Shown here: one piece after another, positions 17,801 through 25,324 of the stretch
Position numbering within the stretch: position 1 is the stretch's first letter
Layout: the number at the start of each line of letters is the position of its first letter
NCBI RefSeq assembly: GCF_001427525.1
Contig: NZ_LMGU01000001.1
Coordinates: 434,001-498,000 of the forward strand
Length of the DNA stretch: 64,000 nt
Origin: Microbacterium sp. Root61
GTDB lineage: Bacteria; Actinomycetota; Actinomycetes; Actinomycetales; Microbacteriaceae
Direction of reading: 5' to 3'
Notes under the pieces: generated by a model
What the model was told of the DNA's origin: nothing
Seen by the model: the letters and a program-made list of their open reading frames with translations, nothing else
Databases searched by the model: none
Program-made: the position numbers and the translations under genes

Positions 17801-17840
17801 GACGGGGGTCGAGGACGGCTACATCGCCGCCGCGACGTAG
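14826..17840 (+). CDS. Alpha-mannosidase, glycoside hydrolase family 38
   Basis: A cytoplasmic 1004-residue retaining alpha-mannosidase; no signal peptide is seen. The zinc-site motif HAHIDSAWLWPLRET is near residue 255, and WLPDSFGYSAALPQI near 365 carries the nucleophile Asp. Further motifs are NHFPHHSFLWEG and the family C-terminal beta domains (FHDILPGSSIRWVH). The length matches bacterial GH38 enzymes. ATG at 14826 was preferred over an upstream in-frame ATG because the family N-terminus begins there. It stands alone, and its last 22 nt overlap the convergent DUF262 gene. A mannose-glycan substrate is inferred from family only. Confidence 0.92.
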   Translation: MHDDISDIRLRLDRMLGSRIRPAVSGATVTLRVSAWATEDPHVPFAEASTQSFVPMATGDAWGTPWSTTWFRFEGEVPEGFGPAELTIDIGFGPGPGFTTEGLVFDAAGTILKALNPLNTHVPLAPVLGDDRTVVVYLEAAANPTILDGFAPTDFGDLETAPVVPQYRFRSAVVAERRQDVVDLATDLEVLSTLADELPAASARRFEIYRGIDRALDVIDYDDIPGSTTRARMVLAPLLGRPAVPSEHRISAIGHAHIDSAWLWPLRETARKVARTVSNVLALAEQEPELVFAFSSAQQHAWLKEHYPALWERLKAAVARGQVVPVGGMWVESDTVMPSGESMARQFLQGKRFFLEEYGIETRDAWLPDSFGYSAALPQIIAKAGNEFFLSQKPSWNRTNHFPHHSFLWEGIDGTRVFAHLPPVDTYVSELSQKELHHAARNYAEKGAGTRSLVPFGWGDGGGGPTREMLARARRIGDLEGSPTVRIEPPLAFFEAARDELIDPAVWFGEIYMEGHRGTLTSQHAMKAGNRRAEALLREAEAWSTTAAVALGREYPYEPLRRLWREALLLQFHDILPGSSIRWVHREAAASYQRLHTELDQLVHAAQAALAGEGSTRIVFNGAASPVDGVEPFGAGPVPDAAAMAEPIALPDGGFLLENAVVAVRLDARGQIVSLVDRTRSRELVPPGRVLNELVIHTDVPALWDAWDIDEPYRRSVRVPEAECASEADTEGVTITRRFGASTIRQRVSLPADSPRVDVALDIDWHEDEKFLRAYFPLLLSATESSAETQFGVVRRPIHENTTWSWAQFEIAAHRFLHLDESGFGVALVNDAIYGHSVDRESSTLGTVTNVGLSLLRAPKNPDPTTDRGTHHFAYGLVVDCSLERAVHEGYLSSSPQTVATGARGIRPLVTVSAPNVVVSALKLAEDGSGDVIVRLYESIGRRSWTDVTPTFSCTAMLPADLLERPIGRALLAEDGGLRVELAPFEVLTLRMTGVEDGYIAAAT

Positions 17841-19828
17841 GAGTACTTGACGAAGACTTCGGGCGCGAGGCCGGCCTCGTCGAGCACGCCCTGCACGGCG
17901 GTGAGCATGTACTTCGAGTCCCAGCCCATGTAGAGGTAGTGCGCGTCGTCGAGCGCGTCCCACTGTCCGTTCCACGCCTGCGCGTCGTAGATCGGTCCGC
18001 CGCGGTGGGCGCTGAAGGCCACGACGCTCTCGCGGGCGTCGGCCCACAACCGCTTGAAGATTCGGTTGAACAGGTATTTGACGTCGTGCACTTCCCAGTG
18101 CTCGCCGCGGTACTCGACGTACTCGAACTCGCGCTCCCACCCGCGCGGCCATCCGCGACGACGGTGCGCGTCGAGGATCGGGGTGAGGCCATCGTCGTCG
18201 ATGCCGACGCTCGCGGGGCGCGCCCACACCGCCAGGAAGATGTCGGTCAGTCGCACGGTGCGGGCCGCGATCGCCGCAGTGCTCCAGGCGTCGGTCTCGG
18301 TGAGCTCCCGGGTGGTCTCGATCGTGCTCGCCGCATAGAGCGCCGAACGCTTCTGCGGGTACGACAGGTCCAGCGCCCGCTCGGCGAGGTTCTCCTCGAG
18401 CAGCGCCAGGTTGCCGATCGTCTGCGCGAGGGCACGATGACTGTTCTGCTCGTCGTCGGAGTAGTCGGCCCACTCGCGCGTGCCGTCTCCGGTCCAGGAA
18501 TCGGCGGGTGCCAGCGGGAAGACGTGCTCCACGTCGAGGCCGCTCAGGCTGTCGACGCCCGCCACTCGTCCGAGCACATACGCGGCGTGGGGGAGGTCCC
18601 CGTACTTGAGGGCCACCCGCACGCGCTCGTCGGACGGCGTGATCCGGGCGATCGCGTGCACGAGCGCGTCTTCGCTCTCGGAGCGGGCGCGGCACAGCCG
18701 GGCGACGAGACGATCGTTGCTGAGGCCCACGACGGTACGACGCAGGAGCAGGGACTGGATGTGCTCCAGCGTGGAGATCACCGCGTCGCGGTCGGCGGCG
18801 CCGCTCGCGAAGTCGCGGTACGCCCGCATGACCAGCGGGTACGTGCCGCGACCGAACGTGTTGACGTAGGAGAGCTGCCGCCCGACCGCGGCATCCTCGG
18901 CGAGCGAGGGCTCCAGCAGCACCCGGTACACCTCGGAGTACGCGCGCCACTCGGCCGCGTGCGAGCGGAGCGTGTCCAGGTCCAGTCGGGGGAACTGCTG
19001 GCGGAAGGCGCCGTACACCCCGTGCTCGCCGGCGACTGCGACCTCACGGCCGGTGGTCATGACGAGGTAGTGGCGCCAGAAGCTGCCGATGGACTCGCCG
19101 GTGTTCTCCTCGATCGGCACCCAGAACGAATCCTCGATCTCGCTCTGCTCCGCGTGCGAGAGACCCATCAGCACGTAGTTGTGGATCAGCTCGTGGTCGC
19201 GCAGCGGTTCGCCGGTGGAGTTGAGGCTCTCGAAGATCTGCTGAGCATTCGCGTCGCCGCCGAGGGTGATGGCGACGTGCTCGAGCTTGCGCAGCCCGCG
19301 CCAGATGCGGGAGACCTCGTCCGGACGCACCTGACTGCGGAAGAACGCGTAGTTGTCGTCGAACCGGGAGTCGCGCAGCTGGTCCTCGGGGGCGCGGCGA
19401 TCCAGGACGACGCTCTCGAACACCTGTGCCCAGGCACGGTGCGGGCGCAACTTCGTGCCGTCGGCGTCACCGCCACGGACCAGCACGCGCTCCAGCTGTA
19501 CCGCCAGCGCCGGGTCATCCACCTTGGCGGTGTGATGCAGCGCGGCGATCAGGAGCATCAGTGTGGTGATCCGCTGCTGGCCGTCGATCAGGACCAGTTC
19601 GCCGGCTTCGCCGGCGGTGCTCATCGTGGAGAGGATGGAGCCGATGAAGTGGGTGTGCGCATCGTCGGCGTCGGCGACGGCCCGAATGTCGGCCAGCAGC
19701 TGCTCGCACCCGCCGATGTCCCAGCGGTACTGCCGCTGGTACACGGGGACGACGATCGTCGTCGCCGCATCCGACAGCCAGGCCATCGTGTTGACGGCGG
19801 TCGCATCGACATTCGTGGCACTGGCCAT
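17819..19828 (-). CDS. DUF262/DUF1524 protein, fused GmrSD-like putative restriction nuclease
   Basis: 669 residues. The N-terminal part (about 1-330) is a DUF262 domain with VYQRQYRW and LIDGQQRITTLMLLI, the ParB-like nucleotide-binding motifs. The middle part (about 420-530) is a DUF1524/HNH-type domain with VEHVFPL, IGNLALLEENL and a following Lys, matching the His-Me nuclease pattern. The last 110 residues or so form an aromatic-rich extension that I cannot assign. Known GmrSD-type proteins cut modified phage DNA using NTP. Nuclease and anti-phage function are inferred; no methylase or partner gene is adjacent. It overlaps the mannosidase tail by 22 nt. Confidence 0.82.
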   Translation of the reverse strand: MASATNVDATAVNTMAWLSDAATTIVVPVYQRQYRWDIGGCEQLLADIRAVADADDAHTHFIGSILSTMSTAGEAGELVLIDGQQRITTLMLLIAALHHTAKVDDPALAVQLERVLVRGGDADGTKLRPHRAWAQVFESVVLDRRAPEDQLRDSRFDDNYAFFRSQVRPDEVSRIWRGLRKLEHVAITLGGDANAQQIFESLNSTGEPLRDHELIHNYVLMGLSHAEQSEIEDSFWVPIEENTGESIGSFWRHYLVMTTGREVAVAGEHGVYGAFRQQFPRLDLDTLRSHAAEWRAYSEVYRVLLEPSLAEDAAVGRQLSYVNTFGRGTYPLVMRAYRDFASGAADRDAVISTLEHIQSLLLRRTVVGLSNDRLVARLCRARSESEDALVHAIARITPSDERVRVALKYGDLPHAAYVLGRVAGVDSLSGLDVEHVFPLAPADSWTGDGTREWADYSDDEQNSHRALAQTIGNLALLEENLAERALDLSYPQKRSALYAASTIETTRELTETDAWSTAAIAARTVRLTDIFLAVWARPASVGIDDDGLTPILDAHRRRGWPRGWEREFEYVEYRGEHWEVHDVKYLFNRIFKRLWADARESVVAFSAHRGGPIYDAQAWNGQWDALDDAHYLYMGWDSKYMLTAVQGVLDEAGLAPEVFVKYSYVAAAM

Positions 19829-19991
19829 GTTTCTCGCTTCGCCCCTCAGAACGCGGTGTCATGTGGGGCGCGCACATCGATCAACGCCGCGCGGAATCGC
19901 CACCGCGGTCGAGTTTAGTTCACCCCTCGGAAGGCCTGCGAAGCGGCATCCGTTATTCACGGCCCGTCCCCCGAGAGCCCACAGGGGCCGG

Positions 19992-20010
19992 AGGTAGGCT
20001 TGCCTAAGTT
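19992..20010. promoter_or_regulatory. Possible DtxR/IdeR-type iron box
   Basis: The palindrome TAGGCTTGCCTA (19995-20006) lies within AGGTAGGCTTGCCTAAGTT. It resembles the actinobacterial iron-repressor consensus (TTAGGTTAGSCTAACCTAA), with about 12 of 19 matches by hand. It sits about 40 nt before the oxygenase-like gene start, in a promoter position. Confidence 0.45.
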
Positions 20011-20046
20011 GGGCCTGTTAAAACGTGCTGGCCCCCTACGAAAGGC

Positions 20047-20832
20047 ATGACTCTCCTCATGGGTTACATCAAATCTGCTGCTCTCGAAGAGACCGGCTAC
20101 GTCGTCCTCGACAGCTACAACCAGGAGCTCGACCCCAAAGAGTGGCTCGACATCGAGTACAACGACTGGAAGTCCTCCGGCGACACCCGGTTCGCGCCGC
20201 TGGCCAGCGCCTTCGGCGAGATCGAGTGCAACGGCTTCTGGAACCACAAGCCGCCGCGCACCGACAAGGACGGCGTCTGGATCCCCTCGCAGGTCGAGAA
20301 GGCTCCGAACCTCACCCGTCGCGCGATGGAGCCCGGCGCGAACGTCGGCCGCTGCCGCGTGATCGAGCTGCAGCCGAACACGTATGCGGACTGCCTCTAC
20401 AACCTGCACCAGGACGATAACAACCGCCTCAACCCCGACGGCACCGGCTGGGTCGTGCGTGGGTTCTTCAACCTGACCGATGACAAGGACAGCTACTTCG
20501 TCCTGCGTGAGAACCGCACCGACCCCCAGGGCGAGGTGCGCATCGCACTGCCCGCCGGTGCGCAGCTGATCGTCGACACGCAGCGCCTCTGGCACGCGGC
20601 CACCCACCCGGGCACCGACCCCCGCTACTGCCTCATCACGTCGTGGACCTCCGGCCCCGAGCTGGACGAGTACATCGCCAAGTACAACGGCGTCGGCCAC
20701 GTCCCCAACTACGAGGTCTCGCAGGATGAGCTGGATGCCGGCCAGGCCGAGCAGACCCGCCGCCTCGCCGCGCGTGCCGCGTACTACGCCGCCAAGGGCC
20801 AGGCCGAGCAGACCGCGATGAGCGAAGCCTGA
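20047..20832 (+). CDS. 2OG-Fe(II) oxygenase-like protein (Asp/Asn beta-hydroxylase-like)
   Basis: A 261-residue soluble protein. A possible iron facial triad is visible: HQD in NLHQDDNNR (about residues 119-121) and His in RLWHAATHPG, followed by Arg in DPRYCLITSW, which could bind 2-oxoglutarate. The segment between (VVRGFFNLTD, GAQLIVDTQ) resembles the double-stranded beta-helix of Asp/Asn hydroxylases. The assignment is by pattern only. A possible iron-repressor box precedes it and a strong hairpin follows, so it is probably a single-gene unit. AAAGG precedes the ATG; ATG at 20059 is an alternative. The substrate is unknown. Confidence 0.6.
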   Translation: MTLLMGYIKSAALEETGYVVLDSYNQELDPKEWLDIEYNDWKSSGDTRFAPLASAFGEIECNGFWNHKPPRTDKDGVWIPSQVEKAPNLTRRAMEPGANVGRCRVIELQPNTYADCLYNLHQDDNNRLNPDGTGWVVRGFFNLTDDKDSYFVLRENRTDPQGEVRIALPAGAQLIVDTQRLWHAATHPGTDPRYCLITSWTSGPELDEYIAKYNGVGHVPNYEVSQDELDAGQAEQTRRLAARAAYYAAKGQAEQTAMSEA

Positions 20833-20846
20833 TCTGACGCTGATCT

Positions 20847-20881
20847 GAGAGGCCCCGGTCGCATCGCGGCCGGGGCCTCTC
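20847..20881 (+). terminator. Strong hairpin terminator after the oxygenase-like gene
   Basis: GAGAGGCCCCGG pairs perfectly with CCGGGGCCTCTC over 12 bp around an 11-nt loop, 14 nt past the stop codon. It lacks a clear T run. Confidence 0.7.
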
Positions 20882-20893
20882 CTCAAGCGTGGT

Positions 20894-20933
20894 AATGACA
20901 TGCTTGTCATTCGGGCACCTGATGCGCGATAAT
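20894..20933 (+). promoter_or_regulatory. Promoter with overlapping palindrome upstream of the DUF3145 gene
   Basis: AATGACA-tgct-TGTCATT (20894-20911) is a 7-bp inverted repeat. Its right half overlaps a −35-like TTGTCA (20904-20909), and a −10-like GATAAT (20928-20933) follows at 18-bp spacing. A repressor bound at the palindrome would block this promoter. The cognate regulator is unknown. Confidence 0.45.
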
Positions 20934-21011
20934 GGCCGCACAACCGAACACATAGCGCCACAGATATCCGGTTCAGGTCGTTGGGGAAGACGCACCTGAC
21001 GAAACGGAGAC

Positions 21012-21518
21012 ATGATGGCGACACAACAGGCGCGTGGAGTGATTTTCGTACACTCCGCGCCACGCGCGTTGTGCCCCCACCTCGAGTGGGCGGTCGGTCG
21101 AGCGCTCGGGCGCGCCGTCAACTTCGACTGGGCTGACCAGCCGATCCTGCACGGCAGCCGTCGGGCGGAGTTCTACTGGGAAGGACCGGCGGGCACTGGT
21201 GCGTCGCTGGCCACCGCCATCCGCGGGTGGGAGCACCTCCGGTTCGAGGTCACCGAAGACCCGACACCGCGCAGTGACGGCGGACGCTGGCTGCACACGC
21301 CGGGACTCGGCATCCATTTCGCGCAGACGGATGCCGCGGGCAATGTCGTGATCGGCGAGGACCGCATCCGCTATGCCATGGAGGTCGCGGCCGGCGACAT
21401 GTTCGAGCTCGAACGCGAACTCCACGTCGCGCTCGGCGCAGCGTGGGACGACGAGCTCGAGCCGTTCCGTCACGCCAGCGACGACGCTCCGGTCGTATGG
21501 CTGCACAAGGTCGGTTGA
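21012..21518 (+). CDS. DUF3145-family protein
   Basis: 168 residues, soluble, rich in Trp and His (for example APRALCPHLEWAVGRALG and FDWADQPILHGSRRAEFYW). This matches the actinobacterial DUF3145 family as I recall it; its role is not established. The gene is convergent with the fatty-acid synthase operon, and a long shared hairpin separates them. Two adjacent ATG codons (21012, 21015) leave the start uncertain by one residue. Confidence 0.75.
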   Translation: MMATQQARGVIFVHSAPRALCPHLEWAVGRALGRAVNFDWADQPILHGSRRAEFYWEGPAGTGASLATAIRGWEHLRFEVTEDPTPRSDGGRWLHTPGLGIHFAQTDAAGNVVIGEDRIRYAMEVAAGDMFELERELHVALGAAWDDELEPFRHASDDAPVVWLHKVG

Positions 21519-21641
21519 TGCACGTGGGCTGATGGCCCGCGCGCACGACACAACTCAAGACTTCAGGCGGCGCGAGGCGCCACTATCGGCGGTCGGAGGC
21601 CATTCAATCCCGGACGCCAAGAACACGTATCCCCGCCTGAC

Positions 21642-21682
21642 ACGATTGACGCCCCCGGTGGCTTCCCGGGGGCGTCTATCGT
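21642..21682. terminator. Bidirectional terminator between DUF3145 and fabF
   Basis: GACGCCCCCGG pairs with CCGGGGGCGTC, extended by ACGAT/ATCGT across single-base bulges, giving a stem of about 16 bp. It lies 20 nt beyond the fabF stop and serves convergent transcripts. Confidence 0.8.
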
Positions 21683-21702
21683 GTGCGGCGGACTGCGCCG
21701 CG

Positions 21703-22941
21703 TTAGACCGAGGCGAATGCGGCGACGGCGTTGTGGCCGCCGAATCCGAACGAGTTGCTGATCGCCAGCTGAGGACCGTCGCCGAGCGCGACGGGGGAGC
21801 CCGACACGCGCAGTGGGATCTCGGGGTCCTGCGTGGTCAGGTTGATGGTCGGCGGGGCCACGCGGTCCCGGATCGCGAGGATCGTGAAGATCGCTTCCAG
21901 GGCGCCCGTACCACCGAGGAGGTGGCCGGTCGACGCCTTGGTCGCCGACACCGGGATCTCGTGGACGCGGTCGCCGAAGACCGTCTTCAGCGCGGTGTAC
22001 TCGGCCGGGTCGCCGACCGGGGTCGAGGTGGCGTGCGCGTTGATGTGGGTCACGTCATCCGGTGACGCGTCGGCCTGCTCGAGCGCCAGGTGGACGGCAC
22101 GGGATGCGCCGCGGCCTTCGGGATCGTTGGCCGTGATGTGGTACGAATCAGCGGTGACGCCGCCGCCGACGACGACGGCGTAGATCTTCGCGCCGCGGGC
22201 CAGGGCGTGCTCTTCGGTCTCCAGGACCAGAGCTCCGGCTCCCTCACCCATCACGAAGCCGTCGCGATCGATGCTGTACGGACGCGACGCGTGCGCGGGG
22301 TCGTCGTTGCGCTTGGACAGTGCCTGCATCGACGAGAACGCGGCCATGGTGATCGGGTGGATCGCCGACTCGGTGCCACCGGCGATGACGACGTCGGCCA
22401 GTCCGGCGCGGAGGTGCTCGAAGGCGTTGACGATCGACTCGGTGCTGGATGCACAGGCAGAGGCGACGGTGCGCGCGTAGGCGCGAGCGCCGAAGTGCAT
22501 GGAGACGGCAGCGGCCGCCGCGTTGGGCATGAGCATCGGGACCGTCATCGGCATGACACGCCGGGGTCCCTTCTCGCGGAGGGTGTCCCACGCCTCCAGC
22601 AGCGTCCAGAGGCCGCCGATGCCGGTTGCGAAGTCGACACCCAGACGTTCGGGGTCGACCTCGGGGCTGCCGGCATCCTCCCAGGCCTCACGCGCCGCGA
22701 CGAGCGCGAACTGCGCGGACGGGTCCAGCCGCTTCGCCTCGGGGCGCGCCAGCACCGTATCGGGGCGCACCAGCGCCTGCGCGGCGAAGGTGACGGGAAG
22801 ATCGTACTGGGCCACCCAGTCGTACTCGAGGGTGCGGGCGCCGGAGGCGCCGCCCAGCAGGGCGGTCCAGCTGTCGGGTGCGGTGCCGCCGATGGGCGAC
22901 GACGCTCCGATGCCGGTGACGACGATGCGTGACGTGCTCAT
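21703..22941 (-). CDS. fabF: 3-oxoacyl-ACP synthase II (KAS II)
   Basis: A 412-residue elongating condensing enzyme of type II fatty-acid synthesis. It has the active Cys in ASACASSTESIV (about residue 163) and both catalytic His (INAHATSTPVGD and STGHLLGGTGA). The start MSTSRIVVTGIG is the conventional one; the longer frame is not family-like. It is the last gene of the fabD–fabH–acpP–fabF operon, 60 nt after acpP, and is followed by a strong terminator. Confidence 0.95.
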   Translation of the reverse strand: MSTSRIVVTGIGASSPIGGTAPDSWTALLGGASGARTLEYDWVAQYDLPVTFAAQALVRPDTVLARPEAKRLDPSAQFALVAAREAWEDAGSPEVDPERLGVDFATGIGGLWTLLEAWDTLREKGPRRVMPMTVPMLMPNAAAAAVSMHFGARAYARTVASACASSTESIVNAFEHLRAGLADVVIAGGTESAIHPITMAAFSSMQALSKRNDDPAHASRPYSIDRDGFVMGEGAGALVLETEEHALARGAKIYAVVVGGGVTADSYHITANDPEGRGASRAVHLALEQADASPDDVTHINAHATSTPVGDPAEYTALKTVFGDRVHEIPVSATKASTGHLLGGTGALEAIFTILAIRDRVAPPTINLTTQDPEIPLRVSGSPVALGDGPQLAISNSFGFGGHNAVAAFASV

Positions 22942-23001
22942 GTGTGAATCCCTCGGGAATATGCTCCGGTGGGGGCGCGACGCCCCCACCGGAATGTGGT
23001 G

Positions 23002-23250
23002 CTACGCCTGGTTGGACGTGATGAAGGTGACGGCGTCGCCGACGGTCTTGAGGTTCTTGACCTCGTCATCGGGGATCGTGACGCCGAACTTCTCCTCGGC
23101 GTTCACGACGATGGTCATCATCGAGATCGAGTCGATGTCGAGGTCGTCGGTGAACGACTTCTCGAGCGCGACCTCGTCGGCCGAGATCCCCGTCTCGTCG
23201 GTGATCAGCTCGGCAAGGCCTGCCAGCACCTCGTCGTTGGTGAATGCCAT
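23002..23250 (-). CDS. acpP: Acyl carrier protein
   Basis: An 82-residue acidic helical carrier protein. The phosphopantetheine attachment Ser lies in DLDIDSISMM, and the domain is complete. It shuttles acyl chains between FabD, FabH and FabF, whose genes flank it. It lies 73 nt after fabH and 60 nt before fabF. Confidence 0.96.
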   Translation of the reverse strand: MAFTNDEVLAGLAELITDETGISADEVALEKSFTDDLDIDSISMMTIVVNAEEKFGVTIPDDEVKNLKTVGDAVTFITSNQA

Positions 23251-23323
23251 TGTTACTCCTGTTCTTCGGGGTCGCGGCCCTGTTGAGGGCCGTGGTTCAG
23301 TCTAGGGTTCAGCGCGGGTGCGC

Positions 23324-24328
23324 TCAGGGAAGGACGATGACCTGCGCGCCGAAGACGAGACCGGCGCCGAAGCCGATCTGCAGGGCGAGGCCGCCGCTGA
23401 GCTCCGGGTGCTCCTGGAGCAGCCGGTGGGTCGCCAGTGGGATCGACGCGGCCGACGTGTTGCCGGTCGTCTCGATGTCGCGGGCGATCATGACCGTCTC
23501 AGGCAGCTTCAGCTGCTTGGCGAATTCGTCGATGATACGCATGTTGGCCTGGTGGGGGATGAAGGCGGCCAGATCGGATGCCTCGATCCCGGCGGCCTCG
23601 AGGGCGCGCTTGGCGACCTTGGCCATGTCCCAGACTGCCCAGCGGAAGACGGTCTGGCCCTCCTGGCGCAGCGTCGGCCAGTTCGCGTCGCCATCGCGGT
23701 AGTCGATGAGGGTGGAGTTCATGCCCACCGCGTGCGCCTTCGAGCCGTCCGAGCCCCAGATCGCGGGGGAGATGGCGGGGAAGTCGCTGGGGCCGATCAC
23801 CACGGCGCCGGCGCCATCGCCGAGCAGGAACGAGATGCTCCGATCGGTCGGGTCCACGACATCGGAGAGCTTCTCGGCGCCGATGACCAGCGCGTAGTGC
23901 GCTGCGCCGGCACGGATGAGGGCATCGGCCTGGGCGACGCCGTAGGCGAAGCCCGCGCAGGCGGCGTTGGAGTCGTAGGCGGCGGCCGGGTTCGCACCGA
24001 CGCGGTCGGCGACGACGGCGGCGGCGGACGGCGTCTGCTGCACGTTGCTGATCGTCGCGACGATGACCAGGTCGATGTCGGACGGCGCGACGCCGGACTT
24101 CTCGATGGCCTCGGTCGCGGCATCCGTCGCCAGATCCACGGCGAGGATGCCGGCGGAGGCGCGCGAGCGGGTGATGATGCCGGTGCGCTGGCGGATCCAC
24201 TCGTCGCTCGAGTCGATCGGGCCGATCAGATCGGCGTTCGGCACGGACAGATCACCGCGGGCGGCGCCGTAGCTGTAGATGCGCGTGAACGGCACACCCT
24301 GGGACTGCTTGATCGTGGGCCTGGTCAT
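23324..24328 (-). CDS. fabH: 3-oxoacyl-ACP synthase III (KAS III)
   Basis: A 334-residue initiating condensing enzyme that joins an acyl-CoA primer to malonyl-ACP. The active Cys lies in AACAGFAYG (about residue 123), His in FIPHQANMRI and Asn in TGNTSAASIP. In branched-chain-lipid bacteria the FabH substrate pocket sets iso/anteiso primers; this cannot be read here. Its ATG overlaps the fabD stop by 4 nt. Confidence 0.95.
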   Translation of the reverse strand: MTRPTIKQSQGVPFTRIYSYGAARGDLSVPNADLIGPIDSSDEWIRQRTGIITRSRASAGILAVDLATDAATEAIEKSGVAPSDIDLVIVATISNVQQTPSAAAVVADRVGANPAAAYDSNAACAGFAYGVAQADALIRAGAAHYALVIGAEKLSDVVDPTDRSISFLLGDGAGAVVIGPSDFPAISPAIWGSDGSKAHAVGMNSTLIDYRDGDANWPTLRQEGQTVFRWAVWDMAKVAKRALEAAGIEASDLAAFIPHQANMRIIDEFAKQLKLPETVMIARDIETTGNTSAASIPLATHRLLQEHPELSGGLALQIGFGAGLVFGAQVIVLP

Positions 24329-25242
24329 GAGTTCTCTCCCGAGATGAGGGCTGCCGCGGCGGCGAGGTCGTCGGGGGACTTTACCGCGACCGAGGGGACT
24401 CCGCGCAGCGCGCGCTTGGCGAGCCCCACCAGAGTGCCGGCCGGAGCGAGCTCGACGATGCCCGTGACACCCGCGTCGGCGAAGGATGCCATGCACAGGT
24501 CCCAGCGGACGGGGGAGGCGACCTGCGCCACGAGCACGTCGCGGTAGGTCGCGCCGGACGCGACGGCGGAACCGTCCCGGTTCGTCCAGATCGTGAGCGC
24601 CGGATCGCTGACCGCGACATCGGCCGCCGCGGCGCGCAGTGCACCGACTGCGGGCTCCATGTAGCGGGTGTGGAACGCGCCGGCCACCTGCAGCGGGATC
24701 ACGCGGGTACCGGCGACCGGAGACGCAGCGAGCTCCGCCAGCGCGGGCAGTGCGCCGGCAGCGACGAGCTGGCCGCCGCCGTTGTAGTTGGCCGGGGTGA
24801 GCCCGAGCTCTTCGAGGCGGGCGACGACGGATGCCTCGTCCCCGCCGATGACGGCGCTCATGCCGGTCTGCTCGGCAGCGGCGGCTTCGGCCATGGCGCG
24901 TCCACGGAGCCCGACGAGGCGCAGCGCGTCCTCCTCGGTGAGTACTCCGGCGGCGGCGGCGGCAGCGAACTCGCCCACCGAGTGGCCGGCGACGCCGGCG
25001 ACGTTCTCCCGCTGCGGCACGGCGTTCCACGACAGCAGGCTCGCTGCCACGATCAGCGGCTGCGCGACCTGGGTGTCGCGGATGCGGTCGGCATCCCATT
25101 CGGTGCCGGCGGCGACGAGGTCGACGCCCGCCCAGTCGGAGTACTCCTCGAGCCGGGCGCGAGCGCCGTCGGCGGCGAGCCACGGAGTGAGGAAGCCGGG
25201 CGTCTGCGAGCCCTGGCCGGGGAAGACGGCAATGATCACCAT
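24325..25242 (-). CDS. fabD: Malonyl-CoA:ACP transacylase
   Basis: A 305-residue enzyme that loads malonate onto ACP. GQGSQTPGF is near the N-terminus, the active Ser is in GHSVGEFAAAA, and the catalytic His is in AFHTRYM. ATG at 25242 follows AGGATGGG. The frame remains open upstream, but that part is not family-like. It is the first gene of the operon, 82 nt after fasR on the same strand. Confidence 0.95.
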   Translation of the reverse strand: MVIIAVFPGQGSQTPGFLTPWLAADGARARLEEYSDWAGVDLVAAGTEWDADRIRDTQVAQPLIVAASLLSWNAVPQRENVAGVAGHSVGEFAAAAAAGVLTEEDALRLVGLRGRAMAEAAAAEQTGMSAVIGGDEASVVARLEELGLTPANYNGGGQLVAAGALPALAELAASPVAGTRVIPLQVAGAFHTRYMEPAVGALRAAAADVAVSDPALTIWTNRDGSAVASGATYRDVLVAQVASPVRWDLCMASFADAGVTGIVELAPAGTLVGLAKRALRGVPSVAVKSPDDLAAAAALISGENS

Positions 25243-25324
25243 CCCATCCTGCCAAGGATGCCCCGTCGCCTTCTGGCGATCACCGCACAAGAATCCGAAG
25301 GACCTTTGTGTGCGCCATACAGAA

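Noticed and set aside
14667..18950. Open frame of over 1400 codons on the minus strand across the mannosidase gene
   Set aside because: It lies antisense to a clear GH38 enzyme and part of the DUF262 gene, is extremely Arg-rich and shows no domain. High GC removes stop codons from such frames.
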